A program made the position numbers and the translations under genes. A stretch of 13,967 bases of DNA, from the NCBI GenBank assembly GCA_022729275.1, contig JALDAH010000020.1:1-13967 (forward strand), written 5' to 3'. The notes beneath the pieces are model-generated. The model made no database searches. It had not been told where the DNA came from and saw only the letters and a list, made by a program, of their open reading frames with translations. Numbering within the stretch: the first letter of the stretch is position 1; each line of letters begins with the position of its first letter. This document shows, in pieces, positions 6,511 to 13,361 of the stretch. The stretch is from Candidatus Nanoanaerosalina archaeon. GTDB lineage: Archaea; Nanohalarchaeota; Nanosalinia; Nanosalinales; Nanoanaerosalinaceae.

Positions 6511-6648
6511 CAATTCTTTATGGTTAATTTGTATCAGTTAGTGTTTTGATGTCAGAACAGAATGTCAGAATTTTTTGTTGTCTTTAACGATTGTTGAATC
6601 TTATACATGTAGTTTGATATGGTGTTTCAGGGCTTTTTTGACCTAAGA

Positions 6649-6657
6649 TTTATAAAG
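6649..6657 (+). promoter_or_regulatory. TATA box of the histone gene
   Basis: TTTATAAAG sits about 25-30 bases before the GGGGGTGA ribosome binding site and 44 bases before the ATG. A second TATAAAAG at 6668-6675 is too close to the start to give a leader with the ribosome binding site, so the first box is preferred. Confidence 0.6.
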
Positions 6658-6679
6658 AACGATGTTGTATAAAAGTACA

Positions 6680-6687
6680 GGGGGTGA
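6680..6687 (+). promoter_or_regulatory. Strong Shine-Dalgarno of the histone gene
   Basis: GGGGGTGA ends five bases before the ATG at 6693. It fixes the start at that ATG and rules out the in-frame GTG at 6684, which lies inside this site. Its strength fits a highly expressed protein. Confidence 0.75.
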
Positions 6688-6692
6688 AAAAT

Positions 6693-6893
6693 ATGGCTGA
6701 ACTACCACTTGCACCATTGAAAAGAATTCTAAAAAAGGCAGGAGCAGAAAGAGTTTCTGACGATGCAGTTGAAGCTCTGAGAGATGAGATCGAAGACAGA
6801 GCTCATGATCTAGCTGAGAAAGCTAGAGATTATGCTCATCATGCTGACAGAAAGACTGTGCAGAGAGAAGACGTCAAAGCTGCTAGAAGATAA
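6693..6893 (+). CDS. Archaeal histone (HMf-like)
   Basis: 66 residues, a single histone fold: MAELPLAPLKRILKKAGAERVSDDAVEALRDEI, then the long central helix and AHHADRKTVQREDVKAA. These match the archaeal histone consensus (PIAPIGRIIKKAGAERVS... ARHAGRKTIKAEDIELA). Such proteins form dimers and longer polymers that wrap DNA. There is no tail beyond the fold; the last helix ends EDVKAARR. The gene is monocistronic in appearance, with its own TATA box, a very strong ribosome binding site and a T-rich terminator directly downstream. It is transcribed divergently from the PIN gene. Confidence 0.96.
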   Translation: MAELPLAPLKRILKKAGAERVSDDAVEALRDEIEDRAHDLAEKARDYAHHADRKTVQREDVKAARR

Positions 6894-6902
6894 TAGCAGC
6901 CG

Positions 6903-6930
6903 TCTCTCTTTTATTTTTTCTTTTTTTCTC
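6903..6930 (+). terminator. Poly-T terminator after the histone gene
   Basis: Starting ten bases after the histone stop, 28 bases are nearly all T with a few C and one A, including runs of six and seven T. Multiple T-tracts on the coding strand are the known archaeal intrinsic termination signal. No stem-loop is needed or seen. Confidence 0.75.
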
Positions 6931-6966
6931 AAAAATGTTTTAACTGTTATATCCTAAAAAAATTTT

Positions 6967-7611
6967 ATGACAATCAACCACGTTGCAGTAGATATAGATG
7001 GAACGATAGCAGGAAGTCATGAAGCTGTTATAGATAAATTAAATAATGTTTACAGGGAAGAACTTTTGAAGGAAGGCACAATATTTTCAATTTTCTCAAT
7101 AGATGATTATGATGAATGGGGAGAGAAATTTGAAAAATTCGGTATAACTACAGAGGATTGTATTGATATACTTCTAGATATCTGGAAAAATGATTACAGT
7201 AATATAGAATTAATAGATGATAAAGATACTGTTACTAATAGTCTTGAAAAACTTAATTTTAAATTTAAGACCGATATAGTGACTGGAAACCCCTATCCTG
7301 ATAAGGTAAATCGATGGCTGAAGGATAATGGTATATATGAATGCATTCACTACGATCATCTAATTTCTATAGGTGGTTTGGACTGTGAGAAATCAGATCT
7401 TGGATATGATGTTTACATAGATGACAACCCTTACCTGATAAACGAACTAGATACCCATCAGTCGCTTTTACTTTACCACAGACCCTACAATTTCAGTGTG
7501 GAGGATGGATTTGGTCCTCTAGTATTTACCATAGACAATATACAGTACGCTGCTGAAAACCTTTATAGATGGAACGAGAAACTTGAGGACGTGGAAGAAG
7601 ATAATTGGTAA
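6967..7611 (+). CDS. HAD-superfamily phosphatase, 5'-nucleotidase-like
   Basis: 214 residues. Motif I is VAVDIDGTIA (Asp9 nucleophile, Asp11 acid/base). Motif II is the Thr in DIVTGNP (about 106), followed by PDKVNRWL. Motif IV is DVYIDDNPYLI (Asp152 and Asp153). A helical cap lies between motifs I and II, placing it near the NT5C/5'(3')-deoxyribonucleotidase-like and related HAD families. The likely reaction is removal of phosphate from a small phosphorylated substrate; the substrate cannot be read from sequence. No Shine-Dalgarno is seen, and the ATG may be leaderless with a weak TATA-like GTTTTAACT near 6937. It is followed after one base by the next gene, so the two are probably cotranscribed. 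The last 15 residues are acidic. Confidence 0.75.
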   Translation: MTINHVAVDIDGTIAGSHEAVIDKLNNVYREELLKEGTIFSIFSIDDYDEWGEKFEKFGITTEDCIDILLDIWKNDYSNIELIDDKDTVTNSLEKLNFKFKTDIVTGNPYPDKVNRWLKDNGIYECIHYDHLISIGGLDCEKSDLGYDVYIDDNPYLINELDTHQSLLLYHRPYNFSVEDGFGPLVFTIDNIQYAAENLYRWNEKLEDVEEDNW

Positions 7612-7612
7612 T

Positions 7613-8158
7613 ATGACTTGGAAAGAAAAAAGTGTTTCATATAATAGTAACAAAGAAGAAGTGTTTAAATCTGTTTTGGGAGATGTAAAAGTATTCTGGG
7701 ATGGTGTTGAGAGAAAAGAAATAAATAAAGATGAAGATTGGTCCAAGATACTTGAGGTATTTGATGAAGAAAATATTTTTAAAGGTTTTCTGAGCTGGGA
7801 GGATGTTGATGATGTTGAAATATTTTTGGAAAACCTTTACTTTCCACATGTTGATTTTCTCTTAGATTATGGTGAAGAAGTTTTGAAAAAGAGAAAAATT
7901 ATTTTCTTTAAGGCTAATAACTCCAGAAAACATGATGATATCAGAAAATTTTACAACTCTGTCAAGAAAAGAATGAATGCTTACAATGAAAAAAGGAAGT
8001 TGAAGACCGGGGAATATCACTATAAAGAAGATGCGTCGAAAAAAAGTTCTAAGGCTAAAGATAATGATGGACAGGATCAAAAAAAGAAGGACAGGCTATC
8101 AGTTCAAGATCTTGATCTGGATGATCTAATGGATGAATATATTATTTCTGATGACTGA
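7613..8158 (+). CDS. Unrecognised acidic/charged protein, in frame with the next gene across a TGA
   Basis: 181 residues from the ATG that follows the HAD stop by one base. I do not recognise a family. Residues 1-105 look globular (aromatic-rich, e.g. VKVFWDGVERK, GFLSWEDVDDVEIFLENLYFPHVDFLLDYG). A predicted helical, basic stretch KFYNSVKKRMNAYNEKRKLK follows, then a Lys/Ser/Asp-rich low-complexity linker (about 140-165), and the protein ends with the acidic LDLDDLMDEYIISDD. No membrane segment is seen. An in-frame ATG ten codons earlier (7583) overlaps the HAD gene and is less likely. After the TGA the same frame stays open into the next gene, so this may be the N-terminal half of a split or read-through protein. 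Function unknown. Confidence 0.7.
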   Translation: MTWKEKSVSYNSNKEEVFKSVLGDVKVFWDGVERKEINKDEDWSKILEVFDEENIFKGFLSWEDVDDVEIFLENLYFPHVDFLLDYGEEVLKKRKIIFFKANNSRKHDDIRKFYNSVKKRMNAYNEKRKLKTGEYHYKEDASKKSSKAKDNDGQDQKKKDRLSVQDLDLDDLMDEYIISDD

Positions 8159-8194
8159 AATTTTAAACAGTATTGTAACAATGTAGAGGAACTA

Positions 8195-8827
8195 GTGGAA
8201 GTAGTGGAACACACACCCAACCGCTTTTTAATAACATCGTATAAATTACTTTCTGTGAACCGGATAAATCTGTTAGAACACATAGATAAAGAAGGAAGAG
8301 GTATCTCAAATTTCATCGGATGCAAAAATCACATATTGACAGAGAACATTATGATGAACGTTATAGAATCACTGGTTGGAACAAAAAAGGTTGATCTTAT
8401 TACTTTCCAGCCAAAAAATGGTTACTGGAACTTCGATGTTAAGGATCTCTTGAACAGACTGGAGCATATCAGAGACATAAAATCAAGACTGAATATCGAT
8501 ATAATAAACAACAGACTAGGTAACAAGATTCCTGAAGCAGAAAAACTTGTGGTATATAAACCCAATCTATACATAAGGAAAAGAAGAAATCACAGGATAG
8601 CTGTAAATGAATTTGAAAAATTTTCTAAAAACTATAACCAGACGATTTATGTTGACAGCAAAATGCCACCTGCCAGTATCTCAGATTCTGTCAACTGTTT
8701 CTGGATTGAAAAAGATAAAGACCACCTAAAAATAAAAGAGTTCCTGAAGGGAAAAAAGATAGAGAAAAAGCTTTATCTGTATGGACAGACCAGTTTAAAT
8801 ATGTTCCACGAAAAGGTAAGTGCTTAA
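8195..8827 (+). CDS. Unrecognised protein, GTG start, possible second half of a TGA-split gene
   Basis: 210 residues if started at GTG 8195; a second GTG at 8204 is also possible. GAGGA at 8186-8190 gives weak ribosome binding support, and a TATA-like TTTTAAAC lies 30 bases upstream. I do not recognise a family. The protein is soluble, with mixed alpha/beta character (ITSYKLLSVNRINLLEHI, VDLITFQPKNGYW, KLVVYKPNLYIRKRRNHR, KKLYLYGQTSLNMF). It has no obvious catalytic motif and no Cys cluster. The frame is continuous with the preceding gene except for one TGA at 8156-8158; the 12 intervening codons read NFKQYCNNVEEL. Its stop shares TTAA with the convergent membrane-protein gene. Function unknown. 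Confidence 0.65.
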   Translation: MEVVEHTPNRFLITSYKLLSVNRINLLEHIDKEGRGISNFIGCKNHILTENIMMNVIESLVGTKKVDLITFQPKNGYWNFDVKDLLNRLEHIRDIKSRLNIDIINNRLGNKIPEAEKLVVYKPNLYIRKRRNHRIAVNEFEKFSKNYNQTIYVDSKMPPASISDSVNCFWIEKDKDHLKIKEFLKGKKIEKKLYLYGQTSLNMFHEKVSA

Positions 8828-9807
8828 TTCTCCACGAAACCAGTTCCTGAAAACTTTTCATAGACTCTCATGCTAAAATATCTCTCAAAAGTCATCAATG
8901 GTACTTGAATTGAAAATATAACTATCCCTATCATTACTAATACAAATATAATTGAAATCACTCCTAATACAATACTTAATACTACTAATTCCGTATATAA
9001 CAGATAAGTCAGCAAAAACAGCACTCCACCTATGAGAAATATTGGAATTAACAGAATGATTAAAGCTATCCATGAAATAATTCCCATAGCTATACCTAAA
9101 ACAATTTTTACCATTATGTATACTATGGATTGTTTCCATTCCTCACTTATCATCTTCAGAACGTCTTTCAATGATTCAGTGAGCGTTTTCTCTAATTCAA
9201 CCATTCTGACTATCACGAAATCTCTAGTGAACATTAAAACTAGTGAAACAACAATAAAAATTGGTAAACCAAGTACCAAAAGGACCAAAAATATCTCGAA
9301 TTCTTCCAAAGATGGTACAATTATGCTTATTGTCATGAGTATTATCGTAACTATAATAGCTGCAATGATCAACTTAAACCCTGTTAATCTAAAACCGTTT
9401 ATAATATTCGATTTAAAATTATCTAAGATCTTGATATTTTTTTGCTCACATATCTTAACAAACACGAACTCCATTATGTTACTGATTATATGCCATGTTA
9501 AAAACACCAATAAAGTGATAGAAAGAATAACCCCAAAAACAGGATTTAAATGTGTAATCATACCGGTAATACCGTTGGAAAAACCTTCAATAGTTGTTGT
9601 ACCAGCTGTATAAGGATTATTTATGATAAATGGTTCCAAAAAATCAAAAGAATTACTTAAAACGTTTAAAAAGCTACTGATACCTCCTCCAACAAATAAC
9701 ATCAAGAAAATCATTTTAAACCAATTTTTAACATCAAAAGGCTTGAATAATTTTTTTGTATCTTCAATAGCTTTTTCCAAGACCTCTAAAGCATATAATT
9801 CTGACAA
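8824..9807 (-). CDS. Polytopic membrane protein, DUF7544-like (tentative)
   Basis: 327 residues starting at TTG 9807, supported by GGGGA five bases upstream. The N-terminus LYALEVLEKAIEDTKKLFKPFDVKNWFKMIFLMLFVGGG resembles haloarchaeal and other archaeal integral membrane proteins of the DUF7544 kind: a short amphipathic lead, a PFD-x-x-x-W motif, then membrane segments. I count at least six hydrophobic segments: about 30-50, 90-115, 145-168, 172-195, then a long hydrophobic block of two to four spans between about 228 and 308. The last 20 residues (FERYFSMRVYEKFSGTGFVEN) are polar. Function is unknown; there is no transport or catalytic motif. It lies 81 bases downstream of the AAA ATPase on the same strand, but with its own TATA-like box. 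Confidence 0.75.
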   Translation of the reverse strand: MSELYALEVLEKAIEDTKKLFKPFDVKNWFKMIFLMLFVGGGISSFLNVLSNSFDFLEPFIINNPYTAGTTTIEGFSNGITGMITHLNPVFGVILSITLLVFLTWHIISNIMEFVFVKICEQKNIKILDNFKSNIINGFRLTGFKLIIAAIIVTIILMTISIIVPSLEEFEIFLVLLVLGLPIFIVVSLVLMFTRDFVIVRMVELEKTLTESLKDVLKMISEEWKQSIVYIMVKIVLGIAMGIISWIALIILLIPIFLIGGVLFLLTYLLYTELVVLSIVLGVISIIFVLVMIGIVIFSIQVPLMTFERYFSMRVYEKFSGTGFVEN

Positions 9808-9812
9808 GTTTA

Positions 9813-9817
9813 TCCCC
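9813..9817 (-). promoter_or_regulatory. Shine-Dalgarno that supports the TTG start of the membrane protein
   Basis: The minus strand reads AAGGGGATAAAC followed by TTG. The GGGGA lies five bases before the TTG, and no ATG or GTG is equally well placed. Confidence 0.5.
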
Positions 9818-9842
9818 TTAAATTCTTCTTATAGTATCCTGC

Positions 9843-9850
9843 TTATAAAT
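9843..9850 (-). promoter_or_regulatory. Probable TATA box for the membrane-protein gene
   Basis: The minus strand reads TTTATAAG, 36-43 bases before the TTG. This allows a leader of about 15 bases that would contain the GGGGA ribosome binding site. Confidence 0.5.
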
Positions 9851-9888
9851 TATTTGATTTTTAAAATGCTAAAGTACATCTTTTTCCA

Positions 9889-11298
9889 TCATCTTTCGAA
9901 ACCGACTTTGGTTTCTCCATTAATAGTTTTATCTTCTATAGCTTTCATAATGTAGCTGTGATCCAGTTTCATCTCTTCTGGAGGTATGTCTTTAATATCA
10001 CCATATGCGGCTTTCAATTCATTTAATCTTTTGTCAGTCGCAATATGGATAGTTCCTGCTATATCTGCACCTGTAAATCCTTCTGATTTTTCCGCAAAAT
10101 CACCTAAATAATTTTTTATCTCTTCTTCGAATAACTGACTGTTTTTTACAACTGTATGTAATTCGTATATCTTTTCCCTAGCTTCTTCATTCGGTTTTTC
10201 AAGTGTAACAGGTTCTCCAAATCTACCATATCTTAGAAATGCTTCATCAACCTTCTCTATTTTGTTAGTAGCTGCAATAACCTTAACTCCTTTAGTTTCC
10301 TTCATACCATCCATGTTTTTCAACAGGGTGTTAACCATGTTCTCATCTTCATTGTGAGAGCTCTGACCTGTTCTTTTCATCAACAGAGAGTCCGCTTCAT
10401 CCATAAATATTATGGAAGGAGCGTATTCCTTAGCCATATCGAAAAGTTTGTCCACATTTTTTGCTGAATCGCCAACCCATTTTGTCATTATATCTGATAC
10501 AGTTACTGCATACATATTTGCTTCTGCTTCAGAACTTAAGACTTTTGCAAGAAGCGTTTTGCCAACACCAGGTTCTCCTTCAAGTATAATACCTTTTCTG
10601 GTAGATGGTATGTTCTTATAGAGCTCAGGATTTTTAAGAGGGCCTTCTATAGTGTTTTCAACCTTGTTCATAATACTCTCCGGCAGAACTATAGATTCCT
10701 TGGAATATCCATCGAGATCAACACTATATTTCTGGGCGAGGTTTTTTTTACCGGATTTGGATTTAGTTGAACTAGAAGTATTTTTTTGGGTGTTGTATCC
10801 AGGATCACATTTTACATCCTCTGCGATATTCTCGCTCTCGCTGAAATCTTCAAGTATTTCGTTGTAGGTCTGATAAAATTCATTGAAAACACTTTCTATA
10901 TTTTTTTTCCTGGTATCCATCAGCTGAATTTCCACCAAGTAAGGTTCATCGTAGGATTCTCCTTCAGGATCTTGGCCATGAACGGCCCTTGGATCAAGTT
11001 TTTTGTACTGCGCGATTTCGATTACGGTTTCTTCGTTCAGTACCATCCTTAGATTTGCTGGATATATATTTCCTTCACTATCAGCGGAAAGCTGCGTATT
11101 TGTTATTTCGCTTTTACCCTCACCGTTCATGACTTTTACAGCCGCAAGTCTGGTATCCTCATATTTTTCTTTAAAATTTTCTATAAAATCAGTTACAGGT
11201 TCGTCAGATATGTAACGTTTATTCATCTTCATGTACTGTTTTCCATTGTCGTAAGACACATCTGTTATCTCGACTTCATTGTTATGATTTTTGACCAT
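9889..11298 (-). CDS. AAA+ ATPase (classical AAA clade, single module) with an unrecognised N-terminal half
   Basis: 469 residues. The ATPase module spans about 200-469: Walker A GEPGVGKT (241-248), pore-loop-like KWVG (273-276), Walker B IIFMDEAD (around 296-302), sensor 1 Asn345 in AATN, arginine-finger region RYGRFGEP (356-362), and a small helical domain with EGFTGADIAG. This is the CDC48/PAN/Vps4/FtsH type, likely a hexameric unfoldase or remodeller. Residues 1-165 are not a domain I know: no coiled coil as in PAN and no membrane segment as in FtsH, though parts such as YLVEIQLMDTRKKN look folded. A Ser/Lys-rich linker (about 165-190) joins the halves. The ATG is preceded by GGTGG and a TATA box. 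Substrate and partners are unknown. No protease domain is attached. Confidence 0.88.
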   Translation of the reverse strand: MVKNHNNEVEITDVSYDNGKQYMKMNKRYISDEPVTDFIENFKEKYEDTRLAAVKVMNGEGKSEITNTQLSADSEGNIYPANLRMVLNEETVIEIAQYKKLDPRAVHGQDPEGESYDEPYLVEIQLMDTRKKNIESVFNEFYQTYNEILEDFSESENIAEDVKCDPGYNTQKNTSSSTKSKSGKKNLAQKYSVDLDGYSKESIVLPESIMNKVENTIEGPLKNPELYKNIPSTRKGIILEGEPGVGKTLLAKVLSSEAEANMYAVTVSDIMTKWVGDSAKNVDKLFDMAKEYAPSIIFMDEADSLLMKRTGQSSHNEDENMVNTLLKNMDGMKETKGVKVIAATNKIEKVDEAFLRYGRFGEPVTLEKPNEEAREKIYELHTVVKNSQLFEEEIKNYLGDFAEKSEGFTGADIAGTIHIATDKRLNELKAAYGDIKDIPPEEMKLDHSYIMKAIEDKTINGETKVGFER

Positions 11299-11354
11299 CG
11301 AATCCCACCGAATATTTATTACTCTATTGTAAACATTTTAAAAACATTCGGATA

Positions 11355-11363
11355 GTATATAAA
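11355..11363 (-). promoter_or_regulatory. TATA box for the AAA ATPase gene
   Basis: The minus strand reads TTTATATAC about 60 bases before the ATG. Initiation some 25 bases on would give a leader of roughly 35 bases ending with GGTGG seven bases before the start. The 103-base gap it lies in holds no other recognisable feature. Confidence 0.55.
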
Positions 11364-11401
11364 TTATTTAAAGAATGTGAAGTTTTTTTCAGAACATTAG
11401 T

Positions 11402-12007
11402 TTACCTTTCACCTTCCCATTCGTCTTCAAACCTTTCAATGAACTTTTCAACAAAATTTGTTCTATCATCCGCTATATTTTTTCCTAAATCCGTGTACAT
11501 CCTGTCCTTTAACTTCAGGATTTTGTCATGTAAATGCATTAATGATGAGTTATCTCCCTTGAAATCTACATTGTTGGACCCACCAAAAGAAAAAACCCTT
11601 GCAATACCGATGGCTCCAAGTGCATCAAGATTGTCAGCATCTGAAAGAATTTTAGCCTCTTGATATTTGGGTTTCTTTCCTCTTGAATAACGGTGTGCTG
11701 ATATACAATCCACAACCTTTTCTATGAAAACTTCATCTAATTTCTCATCTTTCAAAATTTTAGATGTTTTCTTTGCACTCCACTCCGCATGGCATTCTAT
11801 TTTTCCTTTTTCTTCTCTATCCCTTCCAATATCATGGAAAAGTGCTGCAGTTCTTAAAATATCTAGATCAGCATTCTCATCTTTACCTATTCTCAAAGCC
11901 ATTTTTTTGACTCTTTCAACATGACTGAAATCATGAGACGGTTCAAAATTTTTGTAGAACTTTCTGGCTTTTTCTTTAAGGTGACTAAAATCAATATTTT
12001 GATTCAT
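11402..12007 (-). CDS. HD-domain hydrolase (putative phosphohydrolase)
   Basis: 201 residues from ATG 12007. HD-superfamily metal-binding motifs are complete: His29 in SHDFSHVERV, His58-Asp59 in ALFHDIGRD, then the additional His of ECHAEWSAK, His of SAHRYSRG, and Asp of LSDADNLDALGAIGIARVF. This layout is that of the small uncharacterised bacterial and archaeal HD phosphohydrolases; the substrate (nucleotide, cyclic nucleotide or other phosphate ester) cannot be told. The start lies 17 bases inside the upstream alpha/beta-hydrolase gene, with GTGGTT as a possible ribosome binding site. A longer frame back to 12082 would run deep into that gene and is not needed for any motif. The two genes are probably translationally coupled. 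Confidence 0.88.
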   Translation of the reverse strand: MNQNIDFSHLKEKARKFYKNFEPSHDFSHVERVKKMALRIGKDENADLDILRTAALFHDIGRDREEKGKIECHAEWSAKKTSKILKDEKLDEVFIEKVVDCISAHRYSRGKKPKYQEAKILSDADNLDALGAIGIARVFSFGGSNNVDFKGDNSSLMHLHDKILKLKDRMYTDLGKNIADDRTNFVEKFIERFEDEWEGER

Positions 12008-12713
12008 CTTCGAACCACTCCAGAACATGATTGAGAGATAGAAAATCAGTTTCTTCGTCGAATCTGTGTCCCTGACCTCCATACTTTATAAATCTCTTTT
12101 TAGATTTTAATTTGTCAAAAAAGGTTTCAGAATACATTATATCTATCACTTTGTCCTTAGTACCGTGCATTAACAATGTTGGGTTATTTATACCTTCAGA
12201 AATACCTGTTAAATCATAGTTTTCAAGATCTTCGACAAATTTTCTTCCCACTTTTTTTCCCGGCATATGTTGATAAAAACCATCTTCCAACACTTGATTC
12301 CTTATCCCTGAAATGGATTCTAAGTTGGTTACAGGAGATCTCAAGCCAAGAAAATCTATTTTTTCTGATTTATTTGTTGTTATTATACTCACCAATCCAC
12401 CAAAACTCGTTCCATGCACAACAGTATTATTATCTTCGAATTTTTCGAGAATTCTTTCTAAGTCTTCAATTCTTGTGGAAAGCGTGGCATCTTTGAATTC
12501 AAGTGATGATTCATAATTACCTCTGAAATCGAATCTTACAGCTTTTAAACCATTTTTTGCAAAAAATTCGCATCTTTTTTTGTAACTTCCCTCCTTGTCT
12601 GAGCCAAAACCATGACAAAAAACAATCGTCCCTCTGGTTTTTTCCGCTGGTAGATGTACCTTAACAGCTATTTTATCTCCACCGACCTTCAAAAACTTTT
12701 TTTCAACTTCCAT
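11991..12713 (-). CDS. Alpha/beta-hydrolase (serine hydrolase/esterase-like)
   Basis: 240 residues from ATG 12713. The fold markers are the oxyanion stretch FCHGFGSDKEGSYKKR (from residue 32), RFDFRGNYES, the nucleophile elbow HGTSFGG with Ser103, the acid Asp187 in LLMHGTKDKVID, and the base His216 in GGQGHRFDEE. All three triad members are thus present. It resembles the small cytoplasmic esterase/acyl-peptidase-like hydrolases; the substrate is unknown and there is no signal peptide or lipobox. A TTG six codons earlier is in frame, but the ATG is preferred; a TATA-like AATATATTG about 20 bases upstream suggests a leaderless message. Its 3' end overlaps the HD gene by 17 bases. Confidence 0.88.
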   Translation of the reverse strand: MEVEKKFLKVGGDKIAVKVHLPAEKTRGTIVFCHGFGSDKEGSYKKRCEFFAKNGLKAVRFDFRGNYESSLEFKDATLSTRIEDLERILEKFEDNNTVVHGTSFGGLVSIITTNKSEKIDFLGLRSPVTNLESISGIRNQVLEDGFYQHMPGKKVGRKFVEDLENYDLTGISEGINNPTLLMHGTKDKVIDIMYSETFFDKLKSKKRFIKYGGQGHRFDEETDFLSLNHVLEWFEDESKY

Positions 12714-12729
12714 AACATCAAAGAAATAC

Positions 12730-12738
12730 AATATATTC
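12730..12738 (-). promoter_or_regulatory. Possible TATA box for the alpha/beta-hydrolase and HD genes
   Basis: The minus strand reads AATATATTG within the 27-base gap between the metalloprotease stop and the hydrolase ATG, at a distance that suits leaderless initiation. Confidence 0.4.
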
Positions 12739-12740
12739 TG

Positions 12741-13277
12741 TCATATGTAGTTTGACGAAAGTGTTTTCTCCGGATCTATGTCACCGTTTAAATACCTTAT
12801 AGTTAACTCATCCTTTCCAGGATTTAGCAGATGTGTTATCTCATGTTTTACCGTTCTTCTCTCATCTTTTTTGTAAAGATTGTTGTTCACATGAACCTTG
12901 CCGGCACCTATTCTGGTCCATCCGAAAAGGCCTGAGGGCATGCTTTCCCGGATCACACTGAAAGAATAGTTTGGACCACCAACTTTAGAGTGATTAACAT
13001 CTTCTTCAGATTGATACTTCTCCTTAAATACATTAATTTTTCTCCTGTAATCATCAGTTTCCAAAATATTTTCTTGTTTTTCAGACTCTCCAACAAGAAG
13101 ATTCCTGAACTCTTCAAGGCTCTTAGAGTCCGGATTTTTATCCTTTCTAACTTCTTGTTTATACCTATCATCCATCGAAAAAATTGTTTCGTAATCAATT
13201 TCTTTCTGATATTCCGAAAGGTCTACCTTGTTAATACCCTTTAAGTATTCGGGTTTTGTGGTGTTGTATCCAACCAT
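12741..13277 (-). CDS. Putative small zinc metalloprotease (HExxH), family not recognised
   Basis: 178 residues from ATG 13277. The single recognisable motif is HEITH at 145-149 in TVKHEITHLLNPGKDELTIRYLNG. His145 and His149 are the expected zinc ligands and Glu146 the catalytic base; Glu157, eight residues after His149, is a candidate third ligand. Just before it, RIGAGKVHVNNNLYKKDERR has the strand-then-helix order usual in zincins. Residues 1-100 are highly charged and predicted helical, possibly a regulatory or binding region. An ATG at 13301 would add MLIQIFLL, too short for a clear membrane anchor but hydrophobic, so a membrane-tethered form cannot be excluded. Neither start has a Shine-Dalgarno. 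Function and substrate are unknown; the catalytic call is from the motif only. Confidence 0.7.
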   Translation of the reverse strand: MVGYNTTKPEYLKGINKVDLSEYQKEIDYETIFSMDDRYKQEVRKDKNPDSKSLEEFRNLLVGESEKQENILETDDYRRKINVFKEKYQSEEDVNHSKVGGPNYSFSVIRESMPSGLFGWTRIGAGKVHVNNNLYKKDERRTVKHEITHLLNPGKDELTIRYLNGDIDPEKTLSSNYI

Positions 13278-13331
13278 CAGTAAAAAAATTTGTATCAACA
13301 TTAATAAAAACAGTTATTTTTTTACTACAAG

Positions 13332-13340
13332 TTAAAATAA
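13332..13340 (+). promoter_or_regulatory. Possible TATA box for archease
   Basis: TTAAAATAA lies 22-30 bases before the archease ATG. No Shine-Dalgarno precedes the ATG, so a leaderless message is likely. The shared 84-base divergent region with the metalloprotease holds nothing else I recognise. Confidence 0.4.
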
Positions 13341-13361
13341 GTTGATCTATTATAATATTGC

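Noticed and set aside
8156..8158. Genome-wide recoding of TGA as a sense codon
   Set aside because: TGA clearly ends kae1 (in an ATGA overlap), the AAA ATPase, the alpha/beta hydrolase and the metalloprotease, so at most a local readthrough could apply. No Sec or Pyl machinery is visible.
9032..9613. A 193-codon open frame on the plus strand opposite the membrane-protein gene
   Set aside because: Its product is a low-complexity Ile/Thr/Lys mix typical of the antisense of a hydrophobic gene, with no motif and no ribosome binding site. The minus-strand membrane protein explains the region.
10412..11215. Plus-strand open frames of about 70-90 codons inside the AAA ATPase
   Set aside because: They lie antisense to the Walker A/B region and the N-terminal half and show no recognisable protein pattern.
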